From assembly GCA_031259845.1 (NCBI GenBank), contig JAIRKZ010000015.1:1-34990 (forward strand): a stretch of 34,990 nt of DNA, given 5' to 3'. The position numbers and the translations under genes are program-made. The notes under the pieces were generated by a model. It ran no database searches and was not told the origin of the DNA. It saw only the letters and a list, made by a program, of their open reading frames with translations. This DNA is from Tannerellaceae bacterium. GTDB taxonomy: Bacteria > Bacteroidota > Bacteroidia > Bacteroidales > Tannerellaceae. Numbering within the stretch: the first letter of the stretch is position 1; each line of letters starts with the position of its first letter. Below are positions 1-8,249 of this stretch, one piece after another.

Positions 1-336
1 CAAGTCCGCGCAGAAAGCGTCCAAGCCCGCGCAGAAGGCGTTCAAGTCCGCGCAGAAGGCATCCAAGTCCGCGTCGAAAGCGTCCAAGCCAGTGCAGAAA
101 GCGTTCAAGTCCGTGAGGAAATGGCTCAAGTCTGTGTGGAAATGCCCCGATTCCGTGCGGAAATCGTTTAAATCCGCGCAGAAACGGCCCAATTCCGCAC
201 AGAAACGGCTCAATTCTGTGCGGCAATCGTCTAATTCTGTGCAGAAATGATTTAATTCCGTGCGGCAATCGTCTAATTCCGTGCGGAAATGGCCCGATTC
301 CGTGCGGAAATGGTTCGGTTCTGCGCGGAAATTCCG
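1..336. repeat. 21-bp degenerate tandem repeat array, about 16 units
   Basis: Sixteen consecutive 21-bp units start at 1, 22, 43 and so on to 316; the array runs off the left edge. Later units approximate YAATTCCGTGCGGAAATSGYY. Each later unit carries a small dyad, TTCCG-TG-CGGAA. Units drift gradually from a CAAGTCCGCGCAGAAAGCG form on the left to the TTCCGTGCGGAA form on the right. The complementary strand has one frame open through the whole array, reading as heptads such as DAFCADL and NHFRTEL, but it has no ATG and a stop just outside. There are no spacers, so it is not a CRISPR. Confidence 0.93.
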
Positions 337-403
337 GGTTTTGATGCATCTTTTCCCTGATGCAGCGCGTCTTTTCCTTCAGGTATAAAAGAATTTACTT
401 TAG

Positions 404-1195
404 ATGGAGAATCGTATCTGCAAAATCAAATGGCTGTTATGCGCGATGGCGCTGGTTCCGGCGCTTTGCTTTGCGGAGGAGCCTTTTCATGCGAAGGGGG
501 AGATAGCTTTCCATTCGGGTTATGCCAATATGCCGGGGGGAACGGGCGGGCTTACGTCTCCTGCCGGGAGTTATGAAAGGAAGCTTTGCTCCGGCATTAC
601 GTGGGACGGACGTTACTATCGGCATTTGAAACACGGGGTAAGCGCAGGGGCGCTTTATTCGGGGTTTATGTCTAAGGGCGCGCATGCCGGCGGGTCACAC
701 CGCCTGTATATCCATTACTTTAACAATAGCAAGGTATATGGCAAAGAGCGCAGAGTAACCGGCGGGTGGGCGGGCGGCAACGCAGGCCTTCAGGCGACCT
801 GCCTGCTACATCCGCATTGGGGCGTTTCGGCAGAGGCAGGCTATATTGCCTCGGCTGTGAAAAAGGTGGATATTACGTATCATAACGAAACCATCCGTGT
901 GGAATATCCGTTTATGAAGAAGAAGCTTTTCCTTTTATTTTTCATGCTCCTGGCCGCAAGTTGCGAAGATAAGACGATAGATATAACGGTTCTTCCGGAA
1001 GAGACCACCCATGGCGCCTGTACCTTTGGATGCCTCATAGACGGCTGGGTGTATGTGGGAGGGCGCTATGCCGGCATCATCAGCGGCCGGTTTTGGGGAG
1101 GCAGCATCGCCGAAGGAAGGTTTGATGTGTATTATACCGCCCTCCAGCCTTGCGCTGCGAGCTTTACTTCGCCGCCGTCGCGCCCCGTCATATAA
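404..1195 (+). CDS. Composite ORF: truncated outer-membrane-like protein running into a truncated lipoprotein
   Basis: The first part (residues 1 to about 170) has a signal peptide (KIKWLLCAMALVPALCFAEE) and a Gly/aromatic-rich sequence like a small outer-membrane beta-barrel protein. At residue 171 a second N-terminus begins in the same frame: MKKKLFLLFFMLLAASCEDK, a textbook lipoprotein signal with lipobox AASC (its ATG is at 914). The lipoprotein part then reads TFGCLIDGWVYVGGRY, a style common in Bacteroidales lipoproteins. The tail after about position 1120 overlaps the 3' end of thiL on the other strand by 64 bp and reads as low-complexity sequence (SFTSPPSRPVI), so the lipoprotein is probably truncated too. 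Either the lipoprotein alone (914-1195) is expressed, or the whole ORF is a decayed two-gene fusion. Function unknown. Confidence 0.5.
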   Translation: MENRICKIKWLLCAMALVPALCFAEEPFHAKGEIAFHSGYANMPGGTGGLTSPAGSYERKLCSGITWDGRYYRHLKHGVSAGALYSGFMSKGAHAGGSHRLYIHYFNNSKVYGKERRVTGGWAGGNAGLQATCLLHPHWGVSAEAGYIASAVKKVDITYHNETIRVEYPFMKKKLFLLFFMLLAASCEDKTIDITVLPEETTHGACTFGCLIDGWVYVGGRYAGIISGRFWGGSIAEGRFDVYYTALQPCAASFTSPPSRPVI

Positions 1196-2157
1196 GTTCC
1201 CAGCTCGGGCCGGGTGATATGCCCTATGATATGTATGCCCTTGATGGCGGCTACCCGTTCGTACATGCCGAGGGGGACGGTGAAGAGCAGTTCGTAATCC
1301 TCGCCGCCGTTGAGGGCAGCCGTCGTGAGGTTCATGCCGAACTGTTCGGCCATGGAAGCGGTTTGGAAGTCGATGGGGATGCGTTCCTCGTATATGCGGC
1401 AACCGGCGTTGCTCTCCTTTGCGATGTGGAGCAGCTCGGAGGCCAGGCCGTCTGACACGTCAATCATGGCTGTGGGGATTATACCGGCTTCGCCGAGCAT
1501 CCGGATAATGTCTTTCCGCGCTTCGGGCTTCAGCTGCCGCTCAAGCAGGTATTCCTTTCCCCCGAAATCGGGAACGAAGCCCGTATCGCCCGTAAAGGCC
1601 TGCTTTTCGCGTTCCAGCAATTGCAGGCCCATGTAGGCGGCGCCCAGGTCTCCCGATACGCAAACCAGGTCTGTGTCTTTCGCCCCGCTGCGGTAGACAA
1701 TCCTGTCTTTTTCGCCCTCGCCGATACAGGTAATGCTGATGGTAAGCCCGGTGAGGGAGGCGGAGGTATCACCCCCTACGATGTCTGCCCCGTAGACGGA
1801 ACAGGCCAGTTTGAGGCCGCCGTACAGCTCGTCCAGGTCTTCCACGCAGAAACGTTTGGACAGGCCGATGGATACGGTGATTTGTTTCGGCCTCCCGTTC
1901 ATGGCGTAAATGTCGGAAAAGTTTACTACGGCCGCCTTATAACCCAAGTGTTTCAGCGGCACGTAAGAAAGGTCAAAGTGGATGCCTTCGAGCAGCAGGT
2001 CTGTAGTAACCAGCGTTAGTTTGCTGCCGTACTCCAGCACGGCGGCATCGTCTCCCACGCCTTTGAGCGAGCTTTCGTTCGTGAGGGCAATGCTTTCCGT
2101 CAGGCGGCTAATCAGCCCGAACTCGCCCAGGGCGGCTATTTCTGTTCTCTTTGCCAT
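1132..2157 (-). CDS. thiL: Thiamine-monophosphate kinase ThiL
   Basis: ThiL phosphorylates thiamine monophosphate to thiamine pyrophosphate with ATP, the last step of cofactor synthesis, in the cytoplasm. The 341-residue product has the family hallmarks: the Mg-binding GDDA motif (residues 35-38), VGGDT (127-131) and DVSDG (233-237), plus the LNGGEDYELLF block near the C-terminus. Length is normal. It is the last gene of a minus-strand run sppA-lpxK-thiL, only 5 bp downstream of lpxK, so co-transcription is likely. Its 3' end overlaps the convergent composite ORF. Identification rests on motifs and overall similarity to the AIR synthase-like ThiL family. Confidence 0.95.
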   Translation of the reverse strand: MAKRTEIAALGEFGLISRLTESIALTNESSLKGVGDDAAVLEYGSKLTLVTTDLLLEGIHFDLSYVPLKHLGYKAAVVNFSDIYAMNGRPKQITVSIGLSKRFCVEDLDELYGGLKLACSVYGADIVGGDTSASLTGLTISITCIGEGEKDRIVYRSGAKDTDLVCVSGDLGAAYMGLQLLEREKQAFTGDTGFVPDFGGKEYLLERQLKPEARKDIIRMLGEAGIIPTAMIDVSDGLASELLHIAKESNAGCRIYEERIPIDFQTASMAEQFGMNLTTAALNGGEDYELLFTVPLGMYERVAAIKGIHIIGHITRPELGTYMTGRDGGEVKLAAQGWRAV

Positions 2158-2162
2158 ACGGA

Positions 2163-3266
2163 TTAACGGAGTATGCCGTTACGCTGGATGGTAACGATAT
2201 GGTTTAATACCCGTTTGTCGAACGGCAGGCCGTTTTCCGCTCTGAACTCTACGGCGATGGGCAGGTAATACAGCGCCCCTTTCCACTCATCCGGCAGGGC
2301 CGGGTTTTCCAGCAGCCGTACAGCGTCTTTTTCTGTTGTCAGGATATATTTATCGGCCGGCTGCATCCGCCCGAAGGCTTCATTTATCTTCCGTATATCC
2401 TGCCGGGTGTACTGGTGATGGTCGGGGTAAAGCATTGGCGTTACCCTGGCGGCCTGCCTCTTCACTTCTTCCACGAAACGCTCCGGCGCGGCTATCCCCG
2501 CCAGCAGCAACACCTCGTCGGCCTCCTGTATGGGGCGCTTGCCTGGCGCCTGGCCGCCGTCTGCAAACAGCGGTTCCGGATGGCCATACGTAATATAGGT
2601 AAAATAAATTTCCTGGTGCGCCAGCAGCCCCATCTCGTCTGCTGCGATGCGATAGTCTATCGGCTTGAGTCCTTCCGGGCACTTGGATACGATAACCACG
2701 TCTGCCCGGCGTATCCCTGCCGCCGGCTCGCGCAGGCGCCCTGCCGGCAACAGTTTGTCGCGGTACAGAAAACGGTTATAATCCGTCAGCACGATAGACA
2801 GCGAGGGCGTAACGTAGCGGTGCTGGAAAGCGTCGTCGAGCAAAATCACGTCTGGCCTTTCCCCTTCGGGCAGGGCCGTCAGGGTGCGTATCCCCCGCCG
2901 GCGGTCGCTGTCTACGGCCACCAGTATGCCGGGGAATTTGCGTTTTATCTGAAACGGCTCGTCGCCTATATCCTGGCAACTGCTTTCGCGCCCGGCCAGT
3001 ACATATCCCTTTGTTTCCCGTTTATATCCGCGGCTTAGCACGGCCACTTTATACCTGTCTTTGAGCAGCCGTATGAGGTATTCCACGTGGGGCGTCTTGC
3101 CCGTTCCCCCCGCCGCCAGGTTTCCTACGCTAATCACGGGTACGGCAAATTCTTCCGAAGGCAGCGCCCCCCAGTTGAACAGTTGATTTCGCAGCCTTAC
3201 CCCCGCCCCGTAAACCAGCGCAAGGGGAGTGAGCCAATAGTTTAGTTTAAAAGGATTACCCGTCAT
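2163..3266 (-). CDS. lpxK: Tetraacyldisaccharide 4'-kinase LpxK
   Basis: LpxK transfers phosphate from ATP to the 4' position of the lipid A disaccharide precursor at the inner membrane. A P-loop, GNLAAGGTGKT, lies near residues 48-58, and the N-terminus (FKLNYWLTPLALVYGAGVRLRN) has the hydrophobic membrane-associating start typical of the family. LDDAFQHR and TTEKDAVRL motifs follow. I chose the ATG at 3266 because MTGNPFKLNYW resembles known LpxK starts and leaves 4 bp after the sppA stop. An in-frame ATG at 3290 would add eight residues and overlap sppA. About 367 residues, a normal length. Confidence 0.94.
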   Translation of the reverse strand: MTGNPFKLNYWLTPLALVYGAGVRLRNQLFNWGALPSEEFAVPVISVGNLAAGGTGKTPHVEYLIRLLKDRYKVAVLSRGYKRETKGYVLAGRESSCQDIGDEPFQIKRKFPGILVAVDSDRRRGIRTLTALPEGERPDVILLDDAFQHRYVTPSLSIVLTDYNRFLYRDKLLPAGRLREPAAGIRRADVVIVSKCPEGLKPIDYRIAADEMGLLAHQEIYFTYITYGHPEPLFADGGQAPGKRPIQEADEVLLLAGIAAPERFVEEVKRQAARVTPMLYPDHHQYTRQDIRKINEAFGRMQPADKYILTTEKDAVRLLENPALPDEWKGALYYLPIAVEFRAENGLPFDKRVLNHIVTIQRNGILR

Positions 3267-3270
3267 CGTA

Positions 3271-5037
3271 TTATAAAGGTTCAATATCATAGGGCAGCCT
3301 TGCCAGGATACCCCTGTTCGAGCGGATGTCGTTCAGCTTTTCCAACTGTTTGAACTCTTCGCCCAGCATATTCTTTACGATAGACAGTTTGAGGTCTTCT
3401 AACTGTTTTTCCAGTAAAGAGGTAAAGAAGTCTTTCGATCCCGATACGTGCGTCAGCTCATAGTCTGCCAGCCCGCTTAACCCGGCGGCCGCTTCTATTG
3501 CAGCGTCCAGGCCTCCCAGTTCGTCTACAAGCCCCCGTTCAAACGCCTGTTCGCCCGTCCATACGCGGCCCTGGGCTACCTTGTCTATCTCCTCTTTGGT
3601 CATCCCCCGGCCTTCTGCGCAGCGGCTCAGGAAGGTATCGTAGCCGCGTTCTATGTGCGACTGCATGAGCGCCTTTTCGTCTTCGCGCATCGGGCGCGAC
3701 AGGTCGCCAAAGTCGCCGAAATGATTCGTCTTTACCACGTCGGTCGTTACATCCAGCATCTTGTATAAGCCGGTAGCATTGGGAAACATGCCGAGTATGC
3801 CAATAGAGCCGGTCAACGTATTCCTTTCAGCAACAATCCGGCTGGCTGCGCACGAGATGTAATATCCTCCCGAAGCCGCCACGTTCCCCATCGACACAAC
3901 GAGGGGCTTCGCCTCTTTCATCCGTACTACCTCGTGCCATATCTGGTCTGAAACAAAAGCGCTTCCTCCCGGCGAGTTTACGCGCAGCACCACGGCTTTC
4001 ACCTCGTCGTCTTTATACAGCTTGTTAAGCTCCGCCACCATCTTTTCGGTAATGGCAGAGGCTGTGCTGTAAGGCGTAACAGACGCTTCGGACGTAATCG
4101 TTCCTTCGGCATACAAGACGGCTATCTTGCCCGGTTTCTTTTTACTCTTTTCCTTTACATTGCGCAGCTTGTCTGCGCCGGCCGTTATCAGTTTGTCGCC
4201 TGTTTGCCCGGCCAATTCCTTTACATACGCTTCCACGTCTATCTTGTAGCCAAGCTCGTCTATCAAACCGTATGTAACGGCATTTTCGGCGGCTGATATG
4301 CTCAGCCCCTCGTCGGCAAAGCGGTTTACGTCGGCTACAGACAGCTTCCGCGCCTCCGCGATACCTTCGCAGATATTTCCCCAAATACCGTTCATATAAG
4401 AGGTAAGCTGTTCCCTGTTTTCATCGCTTAACTTATCCAGCATAAACGGCTCCACATAGCTCTTGTAGCTTCCCACCTTAAAGATTTGCATCTCGATACC
4501 CGCCTTTTTCAGGATACCTTTATAGAAGGTGGTTTGCGAAGCAAAGCCAAGCAACTCCACGATTCCCTGCGGATTGAGGTATACCTTGTCGGCCACGGAG
4601 CTAAGGTAATAGCCGCCCTGCATATAGTTATCGGCATAAGCAACGATAAACTTGCCGCTTTCCTTAAAGTCGAGGAGCGCCCGCCGGACGGCGTCTATAT
4701 TGGCCGTTCCGGAACTGAAGAGACCCGATTCGATATAGATACCCTTTACATTGGGTTCGTTCTTTGCCGCTTTGATTGCTTTCAGGATGTCTTTCAAAGA
4801 GAGCTGAGTGGCCGTTTCGCCCATTAACATGGCGAAGGGGTTGTCTTCTGCATTGTCTGCCAAAGAGCCGTTCAGCGATAATTTGAACACCGTATTGGCC
4901 TTGGGGGTATAGGGCGGATTGCTTCCGAGGCTTGCCGCCACGCCGATAAACACAAATGTACCTGCCAGCATAAGTATGCCAATCGCCACAATCATCCCCA
5001 GCGTTGAGGCGAACATCATTTTAAAAAATTGTTTCAT
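3271..5037 (-). CDS. sppA: Signal peptide peptidase SppA, long (67 kDa) type
   Basis: A membrane serine protease with a Ser/Lys dyad that degrades cleaved signal peptides. The 588-residue protein has one N-terminal membrane segment (about 10-36) and two tandem ClpP-like S49 domains. The general-base Lys is K192 in KVGSYKSYVEPF and the nucleophile is S389 in NVAASGGYYISC, matching the positions known in the E. coli enzyme (K209, S409). SPGGSAFVSDQ (355-365) and LTGSIGILG are also present. It is the first gene of sppA-lpxK-thiL. The start at 5037 gives the expected membrane anchor, and a good -7 box lies about 70 bp upstream. Confidence 0.96.
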   Translation of the reverse strand: MKQFFKMMFASTLGMIVAIGILMLAGTFVFIGVAASLGSNPPYTPKANTVFKLSLNGSLADNAEDNPFAMLMGETATQLSLKDILKAIKAAKNEPNVKGIYIESGLFSSGTANIDAVRRALLDFKESGKFIVAYADNYMQGGYYLSSVADKVYLNPQGIVELLGFASQTTFYKGILKKAGIEMQIFKVGSYKSYVEPFMLDKLSDENREQLTSYMNGIWGNICEGIAEARKLSVADVNRFADEGLSISAAENAVTYGLIDELGYKIDVEAYVKELAGQTGDKLITAGADKLRNVKEKSKKKPGKIAVLYAEGTITSEASVTPYSTASAITEKMVAELNKLYKDDEVKAVVLRVNSPGGSAFVSDQIWHEVVRMKEAKPLVVSMGNVAASGGYYISCAASRIVAERNTLTGSIGILGMFPNATGLYKMLDVTTDVVKTNHFGDFGDLSRPMREDEKALMQSHIERGYDTFLSRCAEGRGMTKEEIDKVAQGRVWTGEQAFERGLVDELGGLDAAIEAAAGLSGLADYELTHVSGSKDFFTSLLEKQLEDLKLSIVKNMLGEEFKQLEKLNDIRSNRGILARLPYDIEPL

Positions 5038-5108
5038 TTCAGTTTCATTCTTAGTTATAGTTAAAATCCGAATATCCTGTCTTCACTGTGTAATACAGGA
5101 TTTTGATG

Positions 5109-5116
5109 CAAACATA
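5109..5116 (-). promoter_or_regulatory. Bacteroidetes -7 box for sppA-lpxK-thiL
   Basis: On the minus strand this reads TATGTTTG, an exact match to the Bacteroidetes -7 consensus TAnnTTTG. It would place the start of transcription near 5100, about 60-65 nt before the sppA ATG. I see no good TTTG at the -33 position, so the call rests on one box plus location. It sits just outside the 3' end of the DUF4922 gene. Confidence 0.45.
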
Positions 5117-5132
5117 CGATAATATTTGAATA

Positions 5133-6068
5133 TTACCCTACTTTGAGCTGCGTTAATTCGCCGTTCCCGAAACACACCTGGGTGTAGATGCTGCGAAGCA
5201 AACGGGGGCTTGCCTTCCTGAAATCTTCCTGGCGCGAAGTGATAAAGACGCCTCCTATATCGGCCGCTCCCGGGCTCGACAGGAACTGCTCCTCTCCCCC
5301 GGCAAAATACTGCGAAGGGCGGTGTTTCTTCCTCGGTATCACTTTCAGTATCCATTGCCCCTTTTCATAGTTGCAGAAGATATTCATCATCGGCTCCGCT
5401 TCCCCGCGGGGCGTATCCTGCGCAGCGCACAGCATGGCAAAGAACCGCAACGCTTCTTCCCGGCTGCCCGAAGAGATAACCCATCCGTTCCGCAGGTAAT
5501 TATCCAGCAGGTACAGCCCCGCGTTTGTTCCCTCGCGGATTAACGTTGTTTGAGAGATATCCAATGTATCAATCGGCATATAATTCTTTGTAGCAAGCTG
5601 GAAGTGAAGATGGTCGGGGGCCGAGGCTCCGCTTCGCGGCCCGTTATAAAATACGGTATACGAATGGAGCGCTTCCGCCAGGTCGAGCATATCCCCCAAA
5701 CGTCCCCCAATGGCCTGCCCTGTATGCTGCCGGGCAGGTACGGTGAAATGCTGCGGGAATATGGGGAAAGGATTGCACAGAATGAGGTAGTCTTCCCCGA
5801 AGGGCACAGATACCTGTTCGGCCGGAAGGTTTGCCGGGCAAAGGAAGCACTTCCTTTCCCGTATAGACCGGGCGTCTGTCTTCGCCCCCGACGAAACGAT
5901 GCGCCCGGGGTTAAACTGCACGGTAACAGGCAGCCCGTCAATCTCCAGCGTTTTTATCCGCACCTGCTTAAACAGTTCGTAATTGTCTCTAAGCAAAGGC
6001 CACGATTTTACCTGTTGTATAAACAGTTCGTTCAGCTGCGTTGCTTCAACTTTCTTTTCCTGCGGCAT
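5133..6068 (-). CDS. DUF4922 protein, HIT/GalT-like nucleotidyltransferase or phosphorylase
   Basis: The 311-residue cytoplasmic protein (no signal peptide) has a CFLC pair (C74, C77) early on, HFTVPARQH (H107, H115), and HLHFQ at 153-157. That last motif is the HxHxQ signature of the GalT and Ap4A-phosphorylase branch of the HIT superfamily, where the middle His is the nucleophile that is nucleotidylated. I recognise the layout as DUF4922. The substrate is unknown; a nucleotide-sugar or dinucleotide is the inference from the fold. Its start overlaps the upstream glycosyltransferase by 23 bp, which points to translational coupling and a shared sugar-related pathway. Confidence 0.8.
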   Translation of the reverse strand: MPQEKKVEATQLNELFIQQVKSWPLLRDNYELFKQVRIKTLEIDGLPVTVQFNPGRIVSSGAKTDARSIRERKCFLCPANLPAEQVSVPFGEDYLILCNPFPIFPQHFTVPARQHTGQAIGGRLGDMLDLAEALHSYTVFYNGPRSGASAPDHLHFQLATKNYMPIDTLDISQTTLIREGTNAGLYLLDNYLRNGWVISSGSREEALRFFAMLCAAQDTPRGEAEPMMNIFCNYEKGQWILKVIPRKKHRPSQYFAGGEEQFLSSPGAADIGGVFITSRQEDFRKASPRLLRSIYTQVCFGNGELTQLKVG

Positions 6069-7515
6069 GATTGGCTTTTATACGGGCTTCCAGTTCCCAG
6101 GTTCTGATTTTATCTTTATAGGTATTGTGGCGGTTTATTTCCGTTACGTCCGGCGAGGCATCGGAGTTACCGTCCCAGCGGCGGCAAAGGTACAACACAT
6201 CGTAAATGCGCCCTATCCGGTATTCGCGGCTGATACGCAGCCCCAGCGCATAGTCTTCGCCATAACTGGTATCCGGCAGTTTTATCCTTCTCAAAAGGGG
6301 AGTATAGAAAGCCCTCGGCGCCCCAAGCCCGTTGATACGCAAGGCATTGTTGCGCCCGTTATCCGGCGTCCATTCCTTATGGTCTACAACGCCCGGCGGT
6401 ATCGTTTCCATCCCGAAGCCGGTAGTGCGGTAGGTTCCTGCCACCATGCCGCATTGCTGTTCGTAGAAAGCGTCTACTATCTTCTGCAAGGTATCTTCGC
6501 CGCTGTATACGTCGTCGCTGTCAAGCTGTACGGCAAACTTTCCGCATGCCCGGCAGTGCGCGCCCAGGTTCCAGCATCCCCCGATACCCAGCCCCTTCCG
6601 TTCGGGACGGATGTGGATAATACGTTTGTCGGCAAATGATTCTATTATCCCGGATGTTCCATCCGTAGAATGATTGTCTACAACAATCAGGTTGAAAGGG
6701 AAAGACGTCCGCTGCTTCAATACCGACCGTATAGCGTCTGCAATCGTACGAACCCTGTTCAGTACCGGGATGATAACCGATGCCTCCGTCTGGAAGGTTT
6801 CTTCGTCGAAATCAATTGTTTTAAATACAGGCGCAAGGAAACCGCCCGTCTGTTTCAGGTGTTCGGTGCAAGCCTTTTCCATTTCTACCTGTACATCCCG
6901 GTTTTTGGGGTCTACATAATCGAACTGCCTCTCGCCCGGTTTCCGCGTATCTGTTTCTATTTCCGTATACAGGTATTCGTTGATATGCACCAAAGGAGCT
7001 TTCCGCGAAACCCTCAGCCGCAAGTCGTACAATCCCGCATACCGGTAATCCGCCGGCATGGAAGCAACCGCCTCCTTCAGCGCGCCGCTCCTGTAAAGCA
7101 AAAGAGACCCGAAGTTGAAATCATCCCTCAAACTCCCTTTCTGGTAATCAATTACAGGATGAGGCGTCAGCCTCCCCTCTTTTAATTCATAATAATCGGC
7201 ATACGCCATCCCGGCCGCAGTATCGTCGGCAATCCCGGTCATACGCTCCAAAGCAAACATACCCGGCTCCAGCGCCTCCCGTTTGGTATAAATAAGCGTA
7301 TAATCCGTAGTTGCTCCGGCCGCTATCTCTCTCATCGTACGGGCGCCCCATACATCTTCCGTAAGGAGCATAAAGCAACCGGGAATAGCAACCGCATGCG
7401 GATTGTCAGTCATCAGATAGACAGCATTCGCCATCCCTGATTCATTCAAAGCAGCCACCGTCCGGCGCGTACTCTCCACCTCCCCGTAAGGAATAAAACA
7501 GTTGATACGTTTCAT
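6046..7515 (-). CDS. Glycosyltransferase family 2 protein with two GT-A-like halves
   Basis: The C-terminal half is a classic GT2 domain: SVIIPVLN (about 247-253), LIVVDNHSTDGT (to 287) and the metal/sugar-nucleotide site QLDSDD (330-335), followed by GEDYALGLR. The N-terminal half (1 to about 215) looks like a second, degenerate GT-A fold, with IPYGE at the start and MAYADYYE where an acidic motif would be. About 490 residues. I start at the ATG at 7515 (MKRINCFIPYG; an adjacent ATG is at 7518) rather than a farther ATG at 7614, because a TAnnTTTG promoter box lies at 7546-7553, inside the longer frame. It overlaps the DUF4922 gene. Donor and acceptor are unknown. Confidence 0.85.
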   Translation of the reverse strand: MKRINCFIPYGEVESTRRTVAALNESGMANAVYLMTDNPHAVAIPGCFMLLTEDVWGARTMREIAAGATTDYTLIYTKREALEPGMFALERMTGIADDTAAGMAYADYYELKEGRLTPHPVIDYQKGSLRDDFNFGSLLLYRSGALKEAVASMPADYRYAGLYDLRLRVSRKAPLVHINEYLYTEIETDTRKPGERQFDYVDPKNRDVQVEMEKACTEHLKQTGGFLAPVFKTIDFDEETFQTEASVIIPVLNRVRTIADAIRSVLKQRTSFPFNLIVVDNHSTDGTSGIIESFADKRIIHIRPERKGLGIGGCWNLGAHCRACGKFAVQLDSDDVYSGEDTLQKIVDAFYEQQCGMVAGTYRTTGFGMETIPPGVVDHKEWTPDNGRNNALRINGLGAPRAFYTPLLRRIKLPDTSYGEDYALGLRISREYRIGRIYDVLYLCRRWDGNSDASPDVTEINRHNTYKDKIRTWELEARIKANHAAGKES

Positions 7516-7545
7516 CATTGTTTTTAGTTGCAAAAATTTTAGTTG

Positions 7546-7553
7546 CAAATGTA
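7546..7553 (-). promoter_or_regulatory. -7 box for the glycosyltransferase/DUF4922 pair
   Basis: The minus strand reads TACATTTG, a perfect TAnnTTTG. Transcription would start near 7539, giving a leader of about 24 nt before the ATG at 7515, and this decides the start codon. The -33 element is weak. Confidence 0.5.
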
Positions 7554-7632
7554 TTGAAAAACGGATTACCCGGAAACAACTCAACGGAAAAGAAATCCGC
7601 CCCATCCGCCCCATGAGATGAAGCGAAAGAGG

Positions 7633-8246
7633 CTAAGGTTCGATCCCCAGGATGAGGAGTGGAACAGGTGGATTATTACGTCCGTGCCTCAAAACGTTAT
7701 ACACTTCTCCTTCATAGTATGCAACTCCACTACTCATTTGCGACTGCATTTTTTTTGTCGGTAAAATTTCAATACCCAAATTGATGATTCCTCCCGAATA
7801 AAAAAGTAAATGTTTGACAAACAAGTCGAATGCCACAAATGCGTATTTGCCGAATTGAATTTCCACGGCTATTTGGTCTTTTACAAAATCGGTTTGCTTA
7901 TAGAGGCTATCGGTTCCTTAATTCCATTGGAAATAAGGAAATCTTTTTGCCTGTCGTAAGGTAATGTAAGAAGTTCGGGAAGAAGTCTTCGTTCGGTTGT
8001 GATGTAATAATGATAACGGCTTTCATACCAGCCGATCCGGTTGAATTTATCGTTGAAAACATTGTTTAGCGCAACCGGGCTGTACAGCATTTTGCCGGAC
8101 ATGGTTTTCTCTTTACTTTCTTTTGTAAGAAATTTACCTGCATCAATGCTTTCAACCGTTTCGATAATCTCGTTGTACAATCTTTCGTGGTGAACGATAA
8201 GGTATTCTTCGCCGTTCAGATGTGAATATTTTTGTGCTATTTTCAT
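7633..8246 (-). pseudogene. Type II restriction endonuclease, BglII/BstYI-like, frameshifted
   Basis: Two reading frames together make one nuclease of about 204 residues. The upstream frame (8246-7881) starts MKIAQKYSHLNGEEYL and ends out of frame at SISKPIL. The downstream frame, read back past its first possible start (a GTG at 7866), gives YKQTDFVKDQIAVEIQF and then GKYAFVAFDLFVKHL to the stop at 7633. The spacing D-F-x-K-x4-V-E-x-Q is the same as BglII's catalytic D84...E93-x-Q95. A single-base change around 7897-7905 separates the frames, just before the catalytic Asp codon (7888-7890). It sits 3 bp after the methyltransferase. As read, the nuclease is inactive unless the frame is corrected. 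Confidence 0.8.
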
Positions 8247-8249
8247 CGG

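Noticed and set aside
1-336. CRISPR array
   Set aside because: Units are contiguous 21-bp tandem repeats without unique spacers, and there are no cas genes. The same holds for 27217-27374 and 34726-34990.
7881-7910. Programmed frameshift in the restriction nuclease
   Set aside because: No slippery heptamer or long homopolymer at the crossover; a simple mutation explains it better.
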